Positions 1 to 13,768 of a stretch of DNA of 64,000 nucleotides are shown here, one piece after another. The notes under the pieces were generated by a model. It ran no database searches. It saw only the letters and a list, made by a program, of their open reading frames with translations, and was not told the DNA's origin. The DNA is taken from assembly GCA_026929865.2 (NCBI GenBank), contig CM049402.1:14234001-14298000 (forward strand). Direction: 5' to 3'. The stretch's first letter is position 1. Each line of letters starts with the position of its first letter. The position numbers and the translations under genes were made by a program. The stretch comes from Hyperoplus lanceolatus. Its lineage: Eukaryota > Chordata > Actinopteri > Uranoscopiformes > Ammodytidae.

Positions 1-486
1 CTGCTCTACTCTTTCTCTGAACACGCCCATACACTCCCTTTCCCCCAATCCTTTAATAAACTGTTGAACGTGACGCTATTGTGGTCCTCGTCTTGTTTGG
101 GTCTGACATATTGATCTGGAATCCCTGCTCAATGTGTACAGATTTCGTACACATCAAACAGATATTGGGTTCAAAGGAAGGTGAAGAGGGGCCATGCATG
201 TTCCAGTCCATACTGCCAGTGAAGCAATCCCTTAATATGGTGACAGAACTGAAACCAAGTTCACTATACAACCATTTTACATTTTGAATTACAATTTTGT
301 TTGTACAGCTCCAAATCAAGTGGGATCTTGTAGTTGACGACCTTGAGGCTTGTTTATTGTGGCCTGTGGTAAACAGGCCCAGCCACTCATCCCTATAGAC
401 TGCTTAGTTTTTACTGATGGCTGATGACATTGTGCAGGTCACAATACCGTGGAAAAACCCTTCAATGCACCACTCATCCCAACGGC

Positions 487-497
487 GCACGCACGCA

Positions 498-541
<44 letters not shown>
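487..541. repeat. (CA)n microsatellite with a GCAC start
   Basis: A GCAC-rich lead-in passes into about 20 uninterrupted CA units. Confidence 0.95.
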
Positions 542-542
<1 letters not shown>

Positions 543-745
543 AAATGGAATGGTCATCTAATCATCATCTGGGTTTTTCTAGAGTATTTGGAAAATCAAT
601 AAAAGCAGTGGAACGTTTAAATAGCAGACAAACTCTGGAATAAATGAGCAGCAAGTGGACATGAAAAACGGCTAATTTCCTGCCCTTGAGTTTGTTGTTG
701 GTGCACTGCCTGAGCTCAGAACTTCTCCAGACTGAAGAGCGAAAA

Positions 746-773
746 CAATGTCGACACAGGTGTGTCGACATTG
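746..773. repeat. Short perfect hairpin
   Basis: Two 13-nt arms (CAATGTCGACACA and its exact reverse complement) are separated by only two bases. Each arm contains a GTCGAC site. No transposon termini or target duplication are visible around it. Confidence 0.85.
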
Positions 774-1349
774 CATTACAGGTACCCTCGAGACTGAGAG
801 GTAAAGCACTGTAAAGACCTTTTGTTGCCTCACCTCTGATGAAAAAAAACAACTACTCACTAAAGCTCAACAACTGAATGCTTGGTGACTGAGTGCAGAG
901 TGTGATCTTGGCAAATCGAGGTGTATGCCCAATGATTGGTATGTGTTTTTGCACTCGGTTCCTCTTTTCTGTTATCTATTGGACCATCAATACTTTGGTT
1001 TTTCCTTGTCTTTCCGCTCTGAGCAGCTTCTCCCTCCCATCTCTCTTGTTTGTTCCATTTCCCCTGTCTCTATCTTTACCCCACTCTAATTAACACCTAC
1101 TGTAGGCTCTATCTGCCTTAGCAAACCCCCAAGGACAGAGCTGGAAAGTGACACTGAGAGAAGTAAATACACTAAGAAAGGGACGGGCTAAACCAGAGTG
1201 AACAATGTAAATGTGCTTTTCAGAGGCCCACAGTGTGAAACATACACACATTCACGGCCTGTCTGGAAAGCGACTGCCTTTGTAGAGCCATCAGAGACTT
1301 GAGGACAACATGAAACGATGCTGTAGATCTGGAGATGCTTGACTGCTCA

Positions 1350-1507
<158 letters not shown>

Positions 1508-1579
1508 AAGCCACAGGACAGAAAAGTGTGGAGTCGAGTCCTTGAGGCTCAGCTGCTGCTTATCAGTAAGGGTGGAGCC

Positions 1580-1696
<117 letters not shown>

Positions 1697-1934
1697 CAGG
1701 CAAATGCGCTGCTATGAATGGACATACAAATTCACACAGCCACATTCAGGTGTGGCACTAGATATGTCGCCATGGAGACTTGAAAGCAAAAGCAAATGCA
1801 TGCACACACAGACACACACACACACACACAAATTGGAAAGTTAAATGGCAGAGCTGGTCTGAAAGGCTAAAGCCCAAATGAAGCAAGAGAAAACAACTGC
1901 AGGCAAACACTGCATCCAAATTTGCAAGCATTAG

Positions 1935-1935
<1 letters not shown>

Positions 1936-1976
<41 letters not shown>

Positions 1977-2001
1977 GATGGAGTGTGTGTGTGTGTGTGT
2001 G
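1936..2001. repeat. (CA)n followed by (GT)n
   Basis: CA units fill 1936-1974, then about 9 bp of unique sequence, then GT units at 1984-2001. The two arrays are complementary, so a single strand could fold into a CA/GT hairpin. Confidence 0.9.
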
Positions 2002-2481
2002 TACATCTTTTAGTGAATGTGGCTGCCGCATTAGTTGTTGAGATTTATTACAAGTATCGATTGAGCGCCGACGTCCAACATCACACGTAAGCAAAGCACT
2101 GAGTCAACAATACACTGAAAAATGACTGTTTATGTCCACAGCACTTCACACCCATAAATTATGAACTATCGACTCACACGAAAACACGGTCAGACAGACA
2201 CACACAGCTCTGCATGCAAACGCGAACCGCAAACACCTGCCACAACAAAGAGCTACCTGCTACAAAGAAAAACACAGACAGACACGCCACACATGGGACA
2301 TAAAACACCCACACTCTTTGGGCGAGTGCACTGCATCATCTGATTAAAAGAACAACATTTTAAATTATTCCGTGTTCCGAGAGGACTATTTGCACCACAA
2401 AGCTGTCCTATTAATAACAACAAGTATATTGGCAAGCACACAAACACACACTACCATTGGATCAGACAGGTGGTGACTTAC

Positions 2482-2511
2482 CTCCACCTCCGCCCAGCAG
2501 AGTCTGGTTGG
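2482..2511 (-). CDS. macrod1: macrod1 internal microexon (macro domain, ADP-ribose loop)
   Basis: This 30-nt exon is read on the minus strand. It is preceded by a pyrimidine-rich CTCTTTCAG acceptor (AG at 2513-2512) and followed by a consensus GTAAGT donor (2481-2476). It starts with the last two bases of a codon and ends with the first base of the next, so both junctions are phase 1 and the exon is frame-neutral. It encodes (A)-NQTLLGGGG-(V/G). In MacroD1 and MacroD2 the matching segment is NAAN-x-x-LLGGGGVDG, the loop that binds the distal ribose and diphosphate of ADP-ribose; these enzymes remove mono-ADP-ribose from acidic residues and hydrolyse O-acetyl-ADP-ribose. The flanking exons are not seen. 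The choice of macrod1 over macrod2 rests on the neighbouring antisense flrt1, because vertebrate FLRT1 is nested in MACROD1 and FLRT3 in MACROD2. The short length leaves some chance of coincidence. Confidence 0.75.
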
Positions 2512-3276
2512 CTGAAAGAGACAAGAAAGAAGAAATAGGCATTAAAAAGAAACATGAGCTCAATGAATTAAACAATGAATCAACTGGCAGACGATTAATA
2601 AGCAACCATTTTTGCAATTGATAATTCATTACATCATCAATCATTATAATAATTTCAATCAAGCCAAACTGGTATTATGAAGATAATCTTTGGTTCCAGT
2701 TTCTCACACGTTGCTTATGCTTAAATTCAACATATTTGGGTCAAACAAAACAAGACATGAGAAGATGTCACCTTGGGCTTTATTTTGTACCTAATTAAAT
2801 GAAATAGATAAACAACAATTTAATCAAACATTTAAAAAAGTGTTAGTTGCAACTCTGATCACAATAAACACATTATGTAACATTGGGCACTGCTGAAGGT
2901 TATGATTGCACGGTCACGAGAGACAAATCACAATGTCATGCCTTCTAATCAGTGTAAAAAGCATCTTTTGTGGCCATACACACAGAGCTGGGCTCTGCAC
3001 CATCCTGACCTGTCACCACAGTGTTACAAACACATTACAAATCCTCATCAGTGTAACTATTAACATCTGCGTTCAGACCATTTCTTCATTTACACTGTTG
3101 TGCTTCGGGGTGTGTGCTGTTTGCTTTATCTTATATCTTTATAATTGAGGTTAACTAACTTGAGGCTTTTGCTTATATTTACTTGCTGGGTGGGAGGTAA
3201 AACAAAAAAAAGATGTGTCTCTGCATTTGTCCTTCAGAACATTGTTCGTTAGTGGCATCAGCATTTCTCAACAAGA

Positions 3277-3441
3277 GTGCTTCTCAATCCAAGTCCTCAG
3301 GGCCCACAGTGGTGCTGGTTTTTCCAACCAGCCGTTTAATTGCATTCACCTGGCATTGCAGGTGTACCACAGTCTCTGGTCAGATGGATGGAATGAGAAC
3401 CAGCAGGCTCCCAGCTACCTCAATGAGGACTGAGAAGCATT
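3277..3441. repeat. Palindromic short interspersed repeat (MITE-like)
   Basis: The left end, GTGCTTCTCA..GTCCTCA, is mirrored by TGAGGACTGAGAAGCA at the right end, enclosing about 165 bp. The left terminus carries a 6-bp insertion relative to the right. The sequence resembles a hairpin repeat common in fish genomes (recalled, not searched). No clear target duplication is visible. Confidence 0.6.
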
Positions 3442-6400
3442 GCACAATACAAAACGAGTAGCCTCACTGCCTGCAAGGCTAATGAATAAACTCATGCTGA
3501 GGCTACAGTCCAAAAGCAAATAAACAACTATGTAGGAAGAAATAGACAATACGGTTCAATTCATCTTTCAGTTATAAAAAACAAGTCAATCAAACAACCT
3601 TGATAACAAAGGGGTGACTGCAGTCTAGATAAAATACCAAAATAATGAGCTCTGTTTCCAGTGAGGCAAGTAAAGAGAATTAATGGTAGTAGCCTGCCTG
3701 ACCAGTCTGTCCGAAATCATTACATTCTTGACTTGTATCACGTCACTGCACATTTTTGAGAGTGTAAACTGCTGGCAGGGTGATAAGGGTGGCTGAGGTT
3801 GCTTCTGACATATGCGGTATCTAAGTGTTTTTCTCACCTGCCTATCCATGAACGTGTGGAGTCAGCAGTGCAAGCCCGGGGATATCTGCAGCGCCCTCCA
3901 GAAAAAAACTCTTACCTGCCCACGAACTCATGCAAATCAGGTTTTACCCATGTTTTTTTCCTTGCTGGTAGATCAAATTTTGGATGCTGTGACCATGTTA
4001 GGAAAATCTGATAAGCACATAATCTCTCTCCGACCACTACAAAGTTATATCAGAACACACAGAGGACGTCTCACACATTTGAGCTACTCTTTGCCAGTAG
4101 GCACTGTGCCAATTGGGTTTGCAACAGGGGACAGTATATCCGGCAAGTTGGTTTTACAGAGGAAAGCAGAGACTAAATCCCACAGCTGTCTTTCTCTCTC
4201 AAGAATCCCTTTCTCTTCAGCATTTTTACTGTACCCCATAGGCTCATTAATGCTAGATCCCACTTAAATTCAGCCGTTTAACACACTTTCCTTCTCCGTA
4301 TATGCGCACTACTGACCCACTCACATCTCTCCACTCAGCTCCATACATAGCATACAGGTATTGCAATTAAACTCTTTCAGGTACAAAGCTTGTTTGAGAG
4401 ATGAGGCACTGAAATAAAGCTCATTGGAATGTTAAAGCCCAGACAAATAAAATGCCTCCATTAAGTCTTACATTTCATCCCTTGCTGATTAGCTGTAGGC
4501 TATAAGAGTGTTATCACAAAACGGGGTCTTGTTAATGTTGACTAACATGCCCATAGGCCATGTGTGTGCATCTAAATTCTTGAGTGGTGAAAGGTTTTTC
4601 CTCCTTAGAGAAAGAAAGATGTGTCTGAAAGAGCTTTGATTGCGACTCCAGCTTGGAGAACTGGACAACAAACCACAGTAATCAGAGAGCTGTTGGTGCT
4701 GGAGTGAACCAGTGAGCCAGCCCTGAGACAACAAGATTGGAATGCACCAGCTATTTTTTTTAGATCAATCCCTATTTAACGTTTGTAAGTGTAAAAATTC
4801 TTCCTCTCTGTTCATCGTAACTGAGGCTTAACCTTGCAATTTACTCTATTAAGTTGCACCATTAAAGACACCTTTAATGTCTAAGCAAATAAGACTCTAG
4901 CAATGTGTAAATCAGTTGCTAGGAAACATCTGTCGCACCATCCAATCAAAAGCAATAAAGTATATAAACAGTAAGTCACATTAGCATCAAGAAGCTGCAA
5001 CATAACAGCAACATGATTCATCAAACATAACTGTCAAACTTGAATACATGATCTGCATAATACATGCTAACTGGTTTTAATTACATCTGCTCACGTAATG
5101 AAGTAAAATGTCCGACAGTTTTATTCATGCTGTTTAAAATTAATGTTATACATACCTGATTACGCTATAACGTAACTAATACTTTTTGATAACTTTGTTG
5201 AATCCTCATAACATTTGAAGTAACTTTTAGATAATTTAATGTAATATCTTCCAAGTTTATGTAGTTATAGAATAGTATTTTATGGAACATTATTTCAATC
5301 AAGTGCGGGGTCAGAAAAAACATTTTTAATCCTCAATCTAAACATGCGTAAGCTAGCTAATGGTAGTTTTGCCAGTTGGTTCAGTTTTTTATTTAGCAGC
5401 TACATTTGGCAGTTAATAAGGTGTAAATACTTCTAAAAAAATGTAATCTTTTTGTAGAAACTATAGCTCTTGTGTTGCAATCTGTATTCAAATATGATGA
5501 TTTGTACATCTACAATTAGTACATAGTTATAACAAGTTTAACTTTTACATATTGGTATATTGGATGAACAATTAGGGTCCCACAGACACCCAAAGTCAAC
5601 AGAGAGGGGGTAAAATTATGTTTTAACTCTGAAGCTGTATTTCTTAGTTTTCAATGACACATTAACAATGGTTTCACTTTCTCATTGATTATTTTGAGCA
5701 GATGACTCACAAATCATGTGAGACCAGCAGTCGCCTCAAACCTAGATAAAAGACTAAAAGGTTGTCACAGTTAAACTACCTGGACCAGGTGGATAAATCC
5801 TGGCCAGGATATCAGGAAAACAGCCCTAAGGGGTTCCTTCGGTGCACTTTAAATGAAAAATAAATACTCCCGCGGATGCTTTTACTGTTAGTATCCGTTT
5901 ATGATGTTTAATGCATTTGACGACTTATCTTGTGATGCAGTGTGGAAATGTATTTTTCCCCACTACCTGCCCTGTCTACATCCATGTCAGTTAATGTGCA
6001 ACATTGCCCATAACGTCACCAATAAAGCCCAGAGAACACACTCACACAGCAATAGTGAGAGTCATCATGCCGGGAAAATGAAACTTTTCTCTCCTGTTAC
6101 TCAAAACACAACATGTTTTATGGCTTTATTGCCTTCTGGATTACTGAGGCTGACATCAGTGTAGAAATCTTTATCTCTGCCGCCTCTGCGACGGATTTCA
6201 TCCAGTAAAATTGATGAACGGCTGCTGCAAAATAATGTGAAATAAAGGTCCTTCTGTTTTTTCTCATTCCCTCTGAGGGACTGAAACCAAAGCAAGTCAG
6301 AAACTGATTTTAGATGTTTAGATGTTGAATTACTGATTTTCTTTTTCCTCCTCTTTTTTTGGGAAAAATTCTTTTTTTGGCAATCCCTCTCCATTGTAGC

Positions 6401-7616
6401 TACTATAACACCAGATGCAAAAAATGTATATGTCCCTAGAATTGCCAGCCACATTGCCAGCACAGTAGGCATGGTGTTGTGGACTTTGAACATAGCAAAC
6501 TTGTTTTTATCTTTCACAATAAATATCAGTCAAGACAACCAAAAAGATCCAGGGCACCAAATGGCAGGTCAAGGCCTCTGTTTGCTCTGAACAAAGTGCT
6601 TGTTGGATTTTATAAGCAAGTGTTCAGACAGCCCTATGTACAAATGCTTTGTTGGTGGAGCCGGGATGGTTAAGGTGCTGTTGAGACAGTGTAATACAAC
6701 CAAGGAAGGCTTAAGTAAAAAATCCCTGACTTTTAAAGGAAAAGTCCGGCTCAAGAAAAGGCGACATAAAGCATTCCTAGAAATAGGCAAAGGTTGCTCA
6801 TCTAATCTAGGTTATTTTAACTCAAACACAGGTAGTCAAGGGGAGCAGGTCAAAGGATACACTTTATAACATCACTAAATGCTTTTGAGGGTTGGTTGGG
6901 ACTTGTTTATTCACTACGTTTTGTTGCGCTCAAGATTTTTTACACGTTTTGTCATTTCTGAATTAAATACATACTGAAAAGACATAAATATGACATAAAG
7001 TGTAAAAATAAAGAGCGGGGAGGATTTCAACTCTTTTTTCCCCCTTTGCACGAATGCCTTCGCAAAGTGTGCACCATTATCTCCATGCACGTTAAAATTA
7101 ATCCAGACAACAAAATCATGCAAAAGTCAGTGGTCTATGCCTTTCAGACATAGCTTTGTTGAACCATTAGCAATGCTATTCTGTCTGTCAAACTAATGTC
7201 TAATCTCCTTGTAGAGATATAATATAATTTTCTTGTATATGCAACTACAACCACTATACATGAGCTCAATATCATACACACAGTTGGCTGCACAGGCAGT
7301 TCTGAAATCCCAAATCCTATTTTCAAGTTCAAATACAAGTTCAGCTTTTACGTTTTTTTTATTTCATCTCCCCACTTTATTTTAATCTTGCTTTTAATCT
7401 TTATTCATGGGATTATATCATTACCAAGATTGGCTTACATAAGGTACAATAGGCCGATGATAAATAATCAATGATACCATGTAATGTTGCTGTTCTCGGA
7501 TACATAAGTGCTTGAGACAGAACAGCTCTGGAGCCCCATGGGGAAAACAAAGGCATCAAAGCAAGCAAAATATTCATGTGTATGCACAATCATGCAGTTG
7601 TAGGGACCTGGACATG

Positions 7617-7617
<1 letters not shown>
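3442..7617. other. Intronic sequence without recognised features
   Basis: Both strands were read for coding similarity, terminal repeats and RNA genes and nothing was supported. About 4.9-5.7 kb is AT-rich. Reading frames here are short and lack codon patterns or recognisable motifs. Confidence 0.5.

Positions 7618-7668
<51 letters not shown>
7618..7668. repeat. (CA)n microsatellite
   Basis: About 25 uninterrupted CA units. Confidence 0.95.
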
Positions 7669-7670
<2 letters not shown>

Positions 7671-8182
7671 AGGGTGTGGACACTAATACACGTGCACGCA
7701 CATACACTGTACTGGCCAGCAGTCTCACACATACACACACACATACAAATGCAGACTATCGAGACAGAGTTTGGGTTACCATGGCAACGGCAAAGCCCAA
7801 AGGTTTGTTACTGAAACCTAGTTAATTATAGAGAGAAAGGGGGAGAGAGAGTAATGTCAATACTCGGGGGTAAAGTGTTTCACCATCTGTTAAAACCCAC
7901 ATGTACCATTTACTTAGTGTAACTATGTATGTCTATGTGTGTTTGTGAGTGTGTGCACGCACTGGCCACAGTTGTTTCAAATGGGCAAACAAACACACTC
8001 CCGACTCTTGCGGTGCAGTGTATACGCAGAGGCTAACAGTTTCCTTTTTCTTATTGGCATTACATGTCTAATTGGAATAGCTGATACTCAGCTGCTAAAT
8101 AAAGCGTGCTAGCATCTGCTGCCGAGACACACCAATTATCGGTGTGGGGAAGGGATCAGGGTGATAAGTTCTAAACTACATA

Positions 8183-8355
8183 CAGAGAGGGGGGAGAGGG
8201 AGAGGGAGAGAGCATGCGGAGGAGAGTGTGAGGTGTCGGGGGACGGAGGGAGGTCTTAGGGAGGGAGAAAGGGAGGGAAGGAGGGGTGACGAAGAGTGAG
8301 TGAGAGAGACAGAGACAAAGTGAAAGAGAGTTGAGGGTGGAGAAGGGAGATGCAG
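8183..8355. repeat. Polypurine-biased tract
   Basis: The plus strand is strongly enriched in G and A (GAGAGGGA-like motifs) with only scattered pyrimidines. The open frames on the opposite strand (Pro/Ser/Leu-rich) are a consequence of this bias. Confidence 0.8.
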
Positions 8356-8807
8356 GACTAAATTTGCCGGGAACATAAAACAACAGGATGGAGTGTACTT
8401 CTTCTTTCTTGGGAGGTAAGTAATCATGCTGAAGGGGGAGGGGGCAGGGGGGGCTCATAGAAAAGAGAAAAAATAGAGGGATGCAAGGCCGGAGAGATTG
8501 ATGCATCAGTGAAGGACAAGAGCTAAAGGCGTTAAACCTGGCCAGACAGAGGAGGAAGAGGAGGGTGAAGTTGGCTAAAGCATACAAAGCGCTACATTTG
8601 CTGTTTGGCTCAGAGTAAAAATGTTTGTGTTTGTGTTTGTGTGTGCGTGTGCGTGTGTGTTTTGGGATTATGTTAGAAGTCAGGTGTGAGCATGATGATC
8701 ACAACAGGCTGGCTACAGTCTACTCTACTTGAAACTCTATGTTAAACCAGCCTCCTGCTTTCTGTGGCCCTCAGTCTTATTTTTCTGTCTCTCTGCTCTC
8801 AAAGCCA

Positions 8808-8845
8808 CCCCCTCCCTCCCTCCCTCCCTCCCTCCCTCCCTCCCT
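8808..8845. repeat. (TCCC)n array, G-quadruplex motif on the minus strand
   Basis: About nine CTCC/TCCC units. The complement is a run of GGGA units that satisfies a canonical G-quadruplex pattern. Confidence 0.9.
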
Positions 8846-11154
8846 TATTCCCCAGGTCCCAGTGCAACCTGTTTGTGTATTCCTCCCTCTCCATCTCTCT
8901 CTCACTCTTTCTCTCCCCCTTCCTATACACACTTGTCTTAACCACCATAATACCTCTTTGGGTCATTTGATTTCTGGCCATCATTTACCATACTTGGTCC
9001 ACCTGAGAATGCCAATCAATTTGCTGTCGTCCTTTATGGCGGAAAAAAAGGACAAAGCTACTCATAGATGGCAGGATAAATGCAGACACTGTTCTACCTT
9101 TTATCTGAGATTAAAAGGGATTATAGTATGGCTGTTTTGATCTTTAGGATGAAATAAAACATCCCTTATTTTAGCAGACGAAGGATCAGATTAAAGGAGC
9201 AAATTGAACGTACAAAATTAAAAAATCCCCCCCAAAAAAGGCCTTTGCCTTCAATTGCAAACCATCTGGTTACAGCATTTATAGAGCATTCAAAGACAAA
9301 GATTAAGTATCAACTACTCGTTGTCCCACAGCTGTGCATTAAAACATGGATCAACGGAGGGATGCATTCGCCGTAAGGCTAAAAAGATGAAAAAATAATG
9401 TTTTCATTTGTGGTCTTCAGCAAATGTAACTCCAGAAACTCACTGTGAATGTGATTTAAGGCTTCCTACGGTTTTATTCTCACCTTGATATAAAAAGACT
9501 TCTCAAGTATTTCACTTCCAAGGTTGTGAATGTCACATACTGATAGCGTGGCGGTTAACGGAGAGCAAAAAAAAATTACTTTGACACTCTCCAAGAATCT
9601 ACATTTGAGACGTAAAAAGAAATTATAATAAATGAGGTGGCATGCGTTGAACGTTCCATTGCTAATTACCTTCACATCGTTAACATGAATTCACACCTGC
9701 ACAGAGACGATGCGACACACAGCAGCTGTTAGTCACTCGATTCTCATTAATGCATGGAGAATTCAAATTCAGCTTGGAATCAGGGAGTGGGTTCAACTTT
9801 ATGCAAATTAGCAGCGATGTGATGGAGGAATGGCCAACTGAAGGGGAGATGTGTACAATGTACTCTTCCGCTGTAAACCCTACTGTGACTACAGTTACTA
9901 CAACAGTTGGCTACAGCTTGCCTCAACAACTCCACAGTAAGAAACTCCCAGCTGGTGCAAGAGAAAGAGAGCCAGTGAGTCGGTCATTCAGTATATAAAG
10001 CCAAATCAATGAAATAGAACATTATCAATAATTATTTGACAGAAGCAGCCTTGGCATGTAAGATTGACAACGAGAGGAGAAAAAACTAAAATAGTTGCAG
10101 CTGAATTGAGCTTTTTTTGTGAAGATTGCATTTGCCCAAACCATTTATATTTAGAAATTAATATTTAAATAAAATGATTGGATTAATCAATTCAGAGATA
10201 ATTACCTGATTCTATATATATATATTTTTTAAAGCTGTTTGATGAGACCATTCAAGTAATCTAACATACATTAGGGCTTTGCTGATTGTCGATTGCCATT
10301 ATATTTATAGAGTAAATGGTTAATGAGTTAATTTGGAATTTCACATTTGACTAGTTCTAGCTACATGTTTCCTACCAGCTCCTTAAGTTGAACTCCACTA
10401 CAATCTTTAGTTTTCTGTTTTTCTGGTAGTACCCCCGCTTTATCTTGAAAACATATACTTGATTTGAAAGATTTTAGAGGCTCTTAATAGCTTGACTCCT
10501 GATGGCTGCAAAGGGGAGTTTGTTCCCCCCTGTTTTACAATACTGACCCATCCTCCTCCTTTAATCCTAGACATAAAAAGGAGGTAAGCCAATTTCTTTA
10601 TTTTTTTTCAGCAGGTTTCTTAGATAACTATAACACTAGGCTACTGCAACCCTGTGGTGTTAACATGTAGAGTTATTGCATGCATGTCATGCATTAAAAG
10701 CTCTACTGCTCCAACAAAGGGCTAGATTTAAAAGATACTACAGTGGTTTGATCATGTTGTTTCAGATTCTGAATAAATCTAAATATGGAGACTCACAGGC
10801 TGTCTCTGTCCCACTGTTACACATTATCAGGTAATATCAGCTTGATACCAGCTTGTCTGACAGTCTTAAGACCTATTTTGTATTAAAAACTATATTATAA
10901 CTTTAATAACCTGTGTACATTACCTCAAAGCGGTGATGCAACACACTTGCCGACTCACAGCTGGCATCATCCAGATGTTCAACAGATTAGCTCACCTTCT
11001 AAACCTTTAACAGGCAATACTGGATAAAGAATTTATCTCTGGTTCACTTCCAAGAAAATACAGGTAACAGCTCTTCAGAAAATGATCAACAACCATGACC
11101 AGCAGTAGATGCAAATCAGTGGCAGGCTTTTTATTGCCTCAACTAAAACTTACA
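8846..11154. other. Intronic sequence without recognised features
   Basis: Nothing was recognised beyond short AT-rich stretches (for example a TATATA run near 10215). The sequence runs into the target duplication of the hAT cluster. Confidence 0.5.
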
Positions 11155-11204
11155 AACATACACAGTGGCGTGCACAGACATTTTGGGGGGCAGGTGCTCA
11201 GTGC

Positions 11205-12637
11205 CAGGGGTGTAAAGTAGCGAATTACATTTACTCAATACCGGAAACTATGACAGAGAATTATCGACAGGATCATTGCGACTAAATGATAACAAACATT
11301 GCTTCCCTCTATCATTAAAACAAAATAATCCTAGTTAAACTGTCATTGTACCACACGTGAAGACGTGAAGGCTTTTAAATGCAGCAAACCTTTCATCCAG
11401 CCGTACGATCGGCCCCTCCCTCACCTAGCTTTCAGTTTAACAGTGCAGAGTAGGATGGAGACGGTGCGTGTTGCCGGGAGCTTTGAAAAACTTCCAGAAG
11501 ACAGCAGAAAGTCAGCCTTTGCTCGAGAAGAAAGGTACAAGTAATAGACTAAAACAATGTGCAAGATATGTTATGTGCGGACACGCGAGTCAGATGACAT
11601 GCGCGACCGTGAGAGAGAGAGAAAAAAAGTCATATGCGACCCAGCTGCACCTCAAAACATCACAACCAATTAGTTTACTCACTTTAAGTCAAATCCAAGT
11701 GGTCTATGACCAAGCAATAAAGAAATAAAAAACACTGGAAGTTTAAAGCTCCTTGACTCTTGCCACCACAACAGTCATCAATTAAGAACACTGTAGCCTA
11801 CAAAGCAACTTGCTTATCCAGCCAGCTCCATGAGATACACATTAAAATATGCCCTCACATTCTTGCTAGCAAAAGACGTGCCCTATCAACAACATTTGCA
11901 ACGGTTTATTTTGATTTTGACACTTACTTTATTAAATTATAAAAAATATGTTTTACTTATTATATTATTACCTATTTGCATTTTCCTTGTTTTCAGTTCA
12001 ATTAGGATATGTTTAAAGTCAAAAGTCATGGTTTCAAATGTTAAATAAGTGCATGTTGCAGTTCTTAAATCAATGAATAATTGTCTAATAATTGTGATTA
12101 CACAATGTCAATCAAAATAATCATGATTATGATTTTTGTCAAAATCGAGCAGCCTAACCTTGCAATTTCCATGGTTTAGATCAATTGTACACAATTACAT
12201 TATTAGAACTGCAGCTGCAGTCTGTTTAGGTTTGTAGACCGGTTACTTTCCCATTCCCCCCATTAACAGACTATTTGCTCCATATTTGCTTATCTAAAGT
12301 ATAATGACACAGTATACATCCATACATGTGTGGTGACATGATTTGTTTAATTTGTGCACTTTAATTTGTAAAAGTGTTGCATTGATTAAACAAAACTAGT
12401 TTGAGATTTATATCCCCTTGTATATAGAATGCCCTACACAGAAGAGACCCCTGCCCCCTCCCGCTGTTAAAAAGTAACTAGTAACTTGTACTTTAAGTAC
12501 ATTTTAAATCAGCTACTTTTTCACTTTTACTTAAGTAGATTTTTAGACTAGTACTTTTACTTTTACTTAAGTAAAATTTCATCCAAGTAATCATACTTTT
12601 ACTTGAGTAGAATATTTTTGTACTCTTTCCACCTCTG
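11205..12637. mobile_element. Nested hAT element 1 (Tol2-like termini)
   Basis: The left end CAGGGGTGTAAAG and right end CTTTCCACCTCTG are imperfect inverted repeats (11 of 13). The 8-bp duplication CTCAGTGC lies at 11197-11204 and 12638-12645. The right subterminal region (12470-12615) is packed with ACTTTTACTTAAGTA-like repeats, a hallmark of Tol2-like fish hATs. No intact transposase was recognised; reading frames are short and unremarkable, so it looks non-autonomous or decayed. Confidence 0.88.
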
Positions 12638-13768
12638 CTCAGTGCAAAAAAAAAGAGCACAATACATTCTATCGATGAATGACCAAATAATTTTAAGGGT
12701 ACAATTTTAACCTTTTAAAGTAAAATTCATCAATCAGGTGCACTTTGAGAAGAAAGCTAAGGCTAAATCACCTGTGTCAATGTGGGCTTTTTAGAACTAT
12801 TTTCTGGAATAATTTGGAGACACAGAATTATGTACATGTTTGAAAGGAAAACAGTCAGTTTCGGATTTTTTGAGATAATCCCTTATCCCGAATTCTCTCT
12901 TTGAAGTCTTTGTTAGGCCCCTGATCTCCATACTAATAATATCATATAAAGGTAAACAAGATTACTGCAAGTCTTATAACATAGAAATAAGTTATGGTTG
13001 GGACAAAATAATATAATTAGCTTATATAGCTTCATGACTGATTTAGTAGGCCTACCACCAACCCACTTTGCGTAGTTAAAATAAAATGTGTGGACAGCTT
13101 TTAAGATATTTCAATAACATTTGAGGAACAGTTCAACATTAAAATCTGATCTTTAAAAGGCCCTGAACAGTTAACATGACTCTGGTCTTGACTCTGACCT
13201 TTCATCTTCATCTTCCTCCTTGCTGCTGGTAGATGCTTTCATCCAGGAGAGCAGAGAGCTGCTCCCCTGGGCTGCCTGCTGTAGCTCCCTTTCTTTTTCC
13301 TTTTTAACCTCTCTTTTCTAGGCATTACACTGCAATTTATAAATAAAAAGAGACCTACCATATGAATAAGACTGCTTGGTTACATTACAACAAGGCACAA
13401 GGCTACTTTTTCTGCAGGCAATTGGGAATTGCCTGTTTGTCATTTAGCAAATAAATTACTGCAAGTGAAGTGTTAATTATATAGCCTAAAGTAAAACTAA
13501 ACAACAATAAATATTCAGCATACTGATCGATTCACATGCTGTACCAATGACAAACTCCGGCGACATTAGTTGTGTTCATCACGTTATATCTATTTTTTTT
13601 TTTTTTGGGCTAGCTTGTTAAGCAGGACAGTTGGCGAATTTATGCTCAGCTGTGAGGTGCTGCATGATAGAGGCTACTTTATAACAGAGACAAATAAATG
13701 CAAGTTATAGCTTGGCAACTGAGGCTTAGGGGGCAAACAATACACTCTTGACTCCATTCATGTATGTG

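Noticed and set aside
6600-6869. 89-codon plus-strand frame rich in Lys/Gly
   Set aside because: Overlaps similarly long frames on both strands, with no conserved motif, start context or splice signals.
8171-8587. 138-codon minus-strand frame rich in Pro, Ser and Leu
   Set aside because: Produced by the polypurine bias of the opposite strand.
11468-11728. Possible transposase remnant in nested hAT 1
   Set aside because: No BED finger, DDE-like or dimerisation motif can be seen; too short to support.
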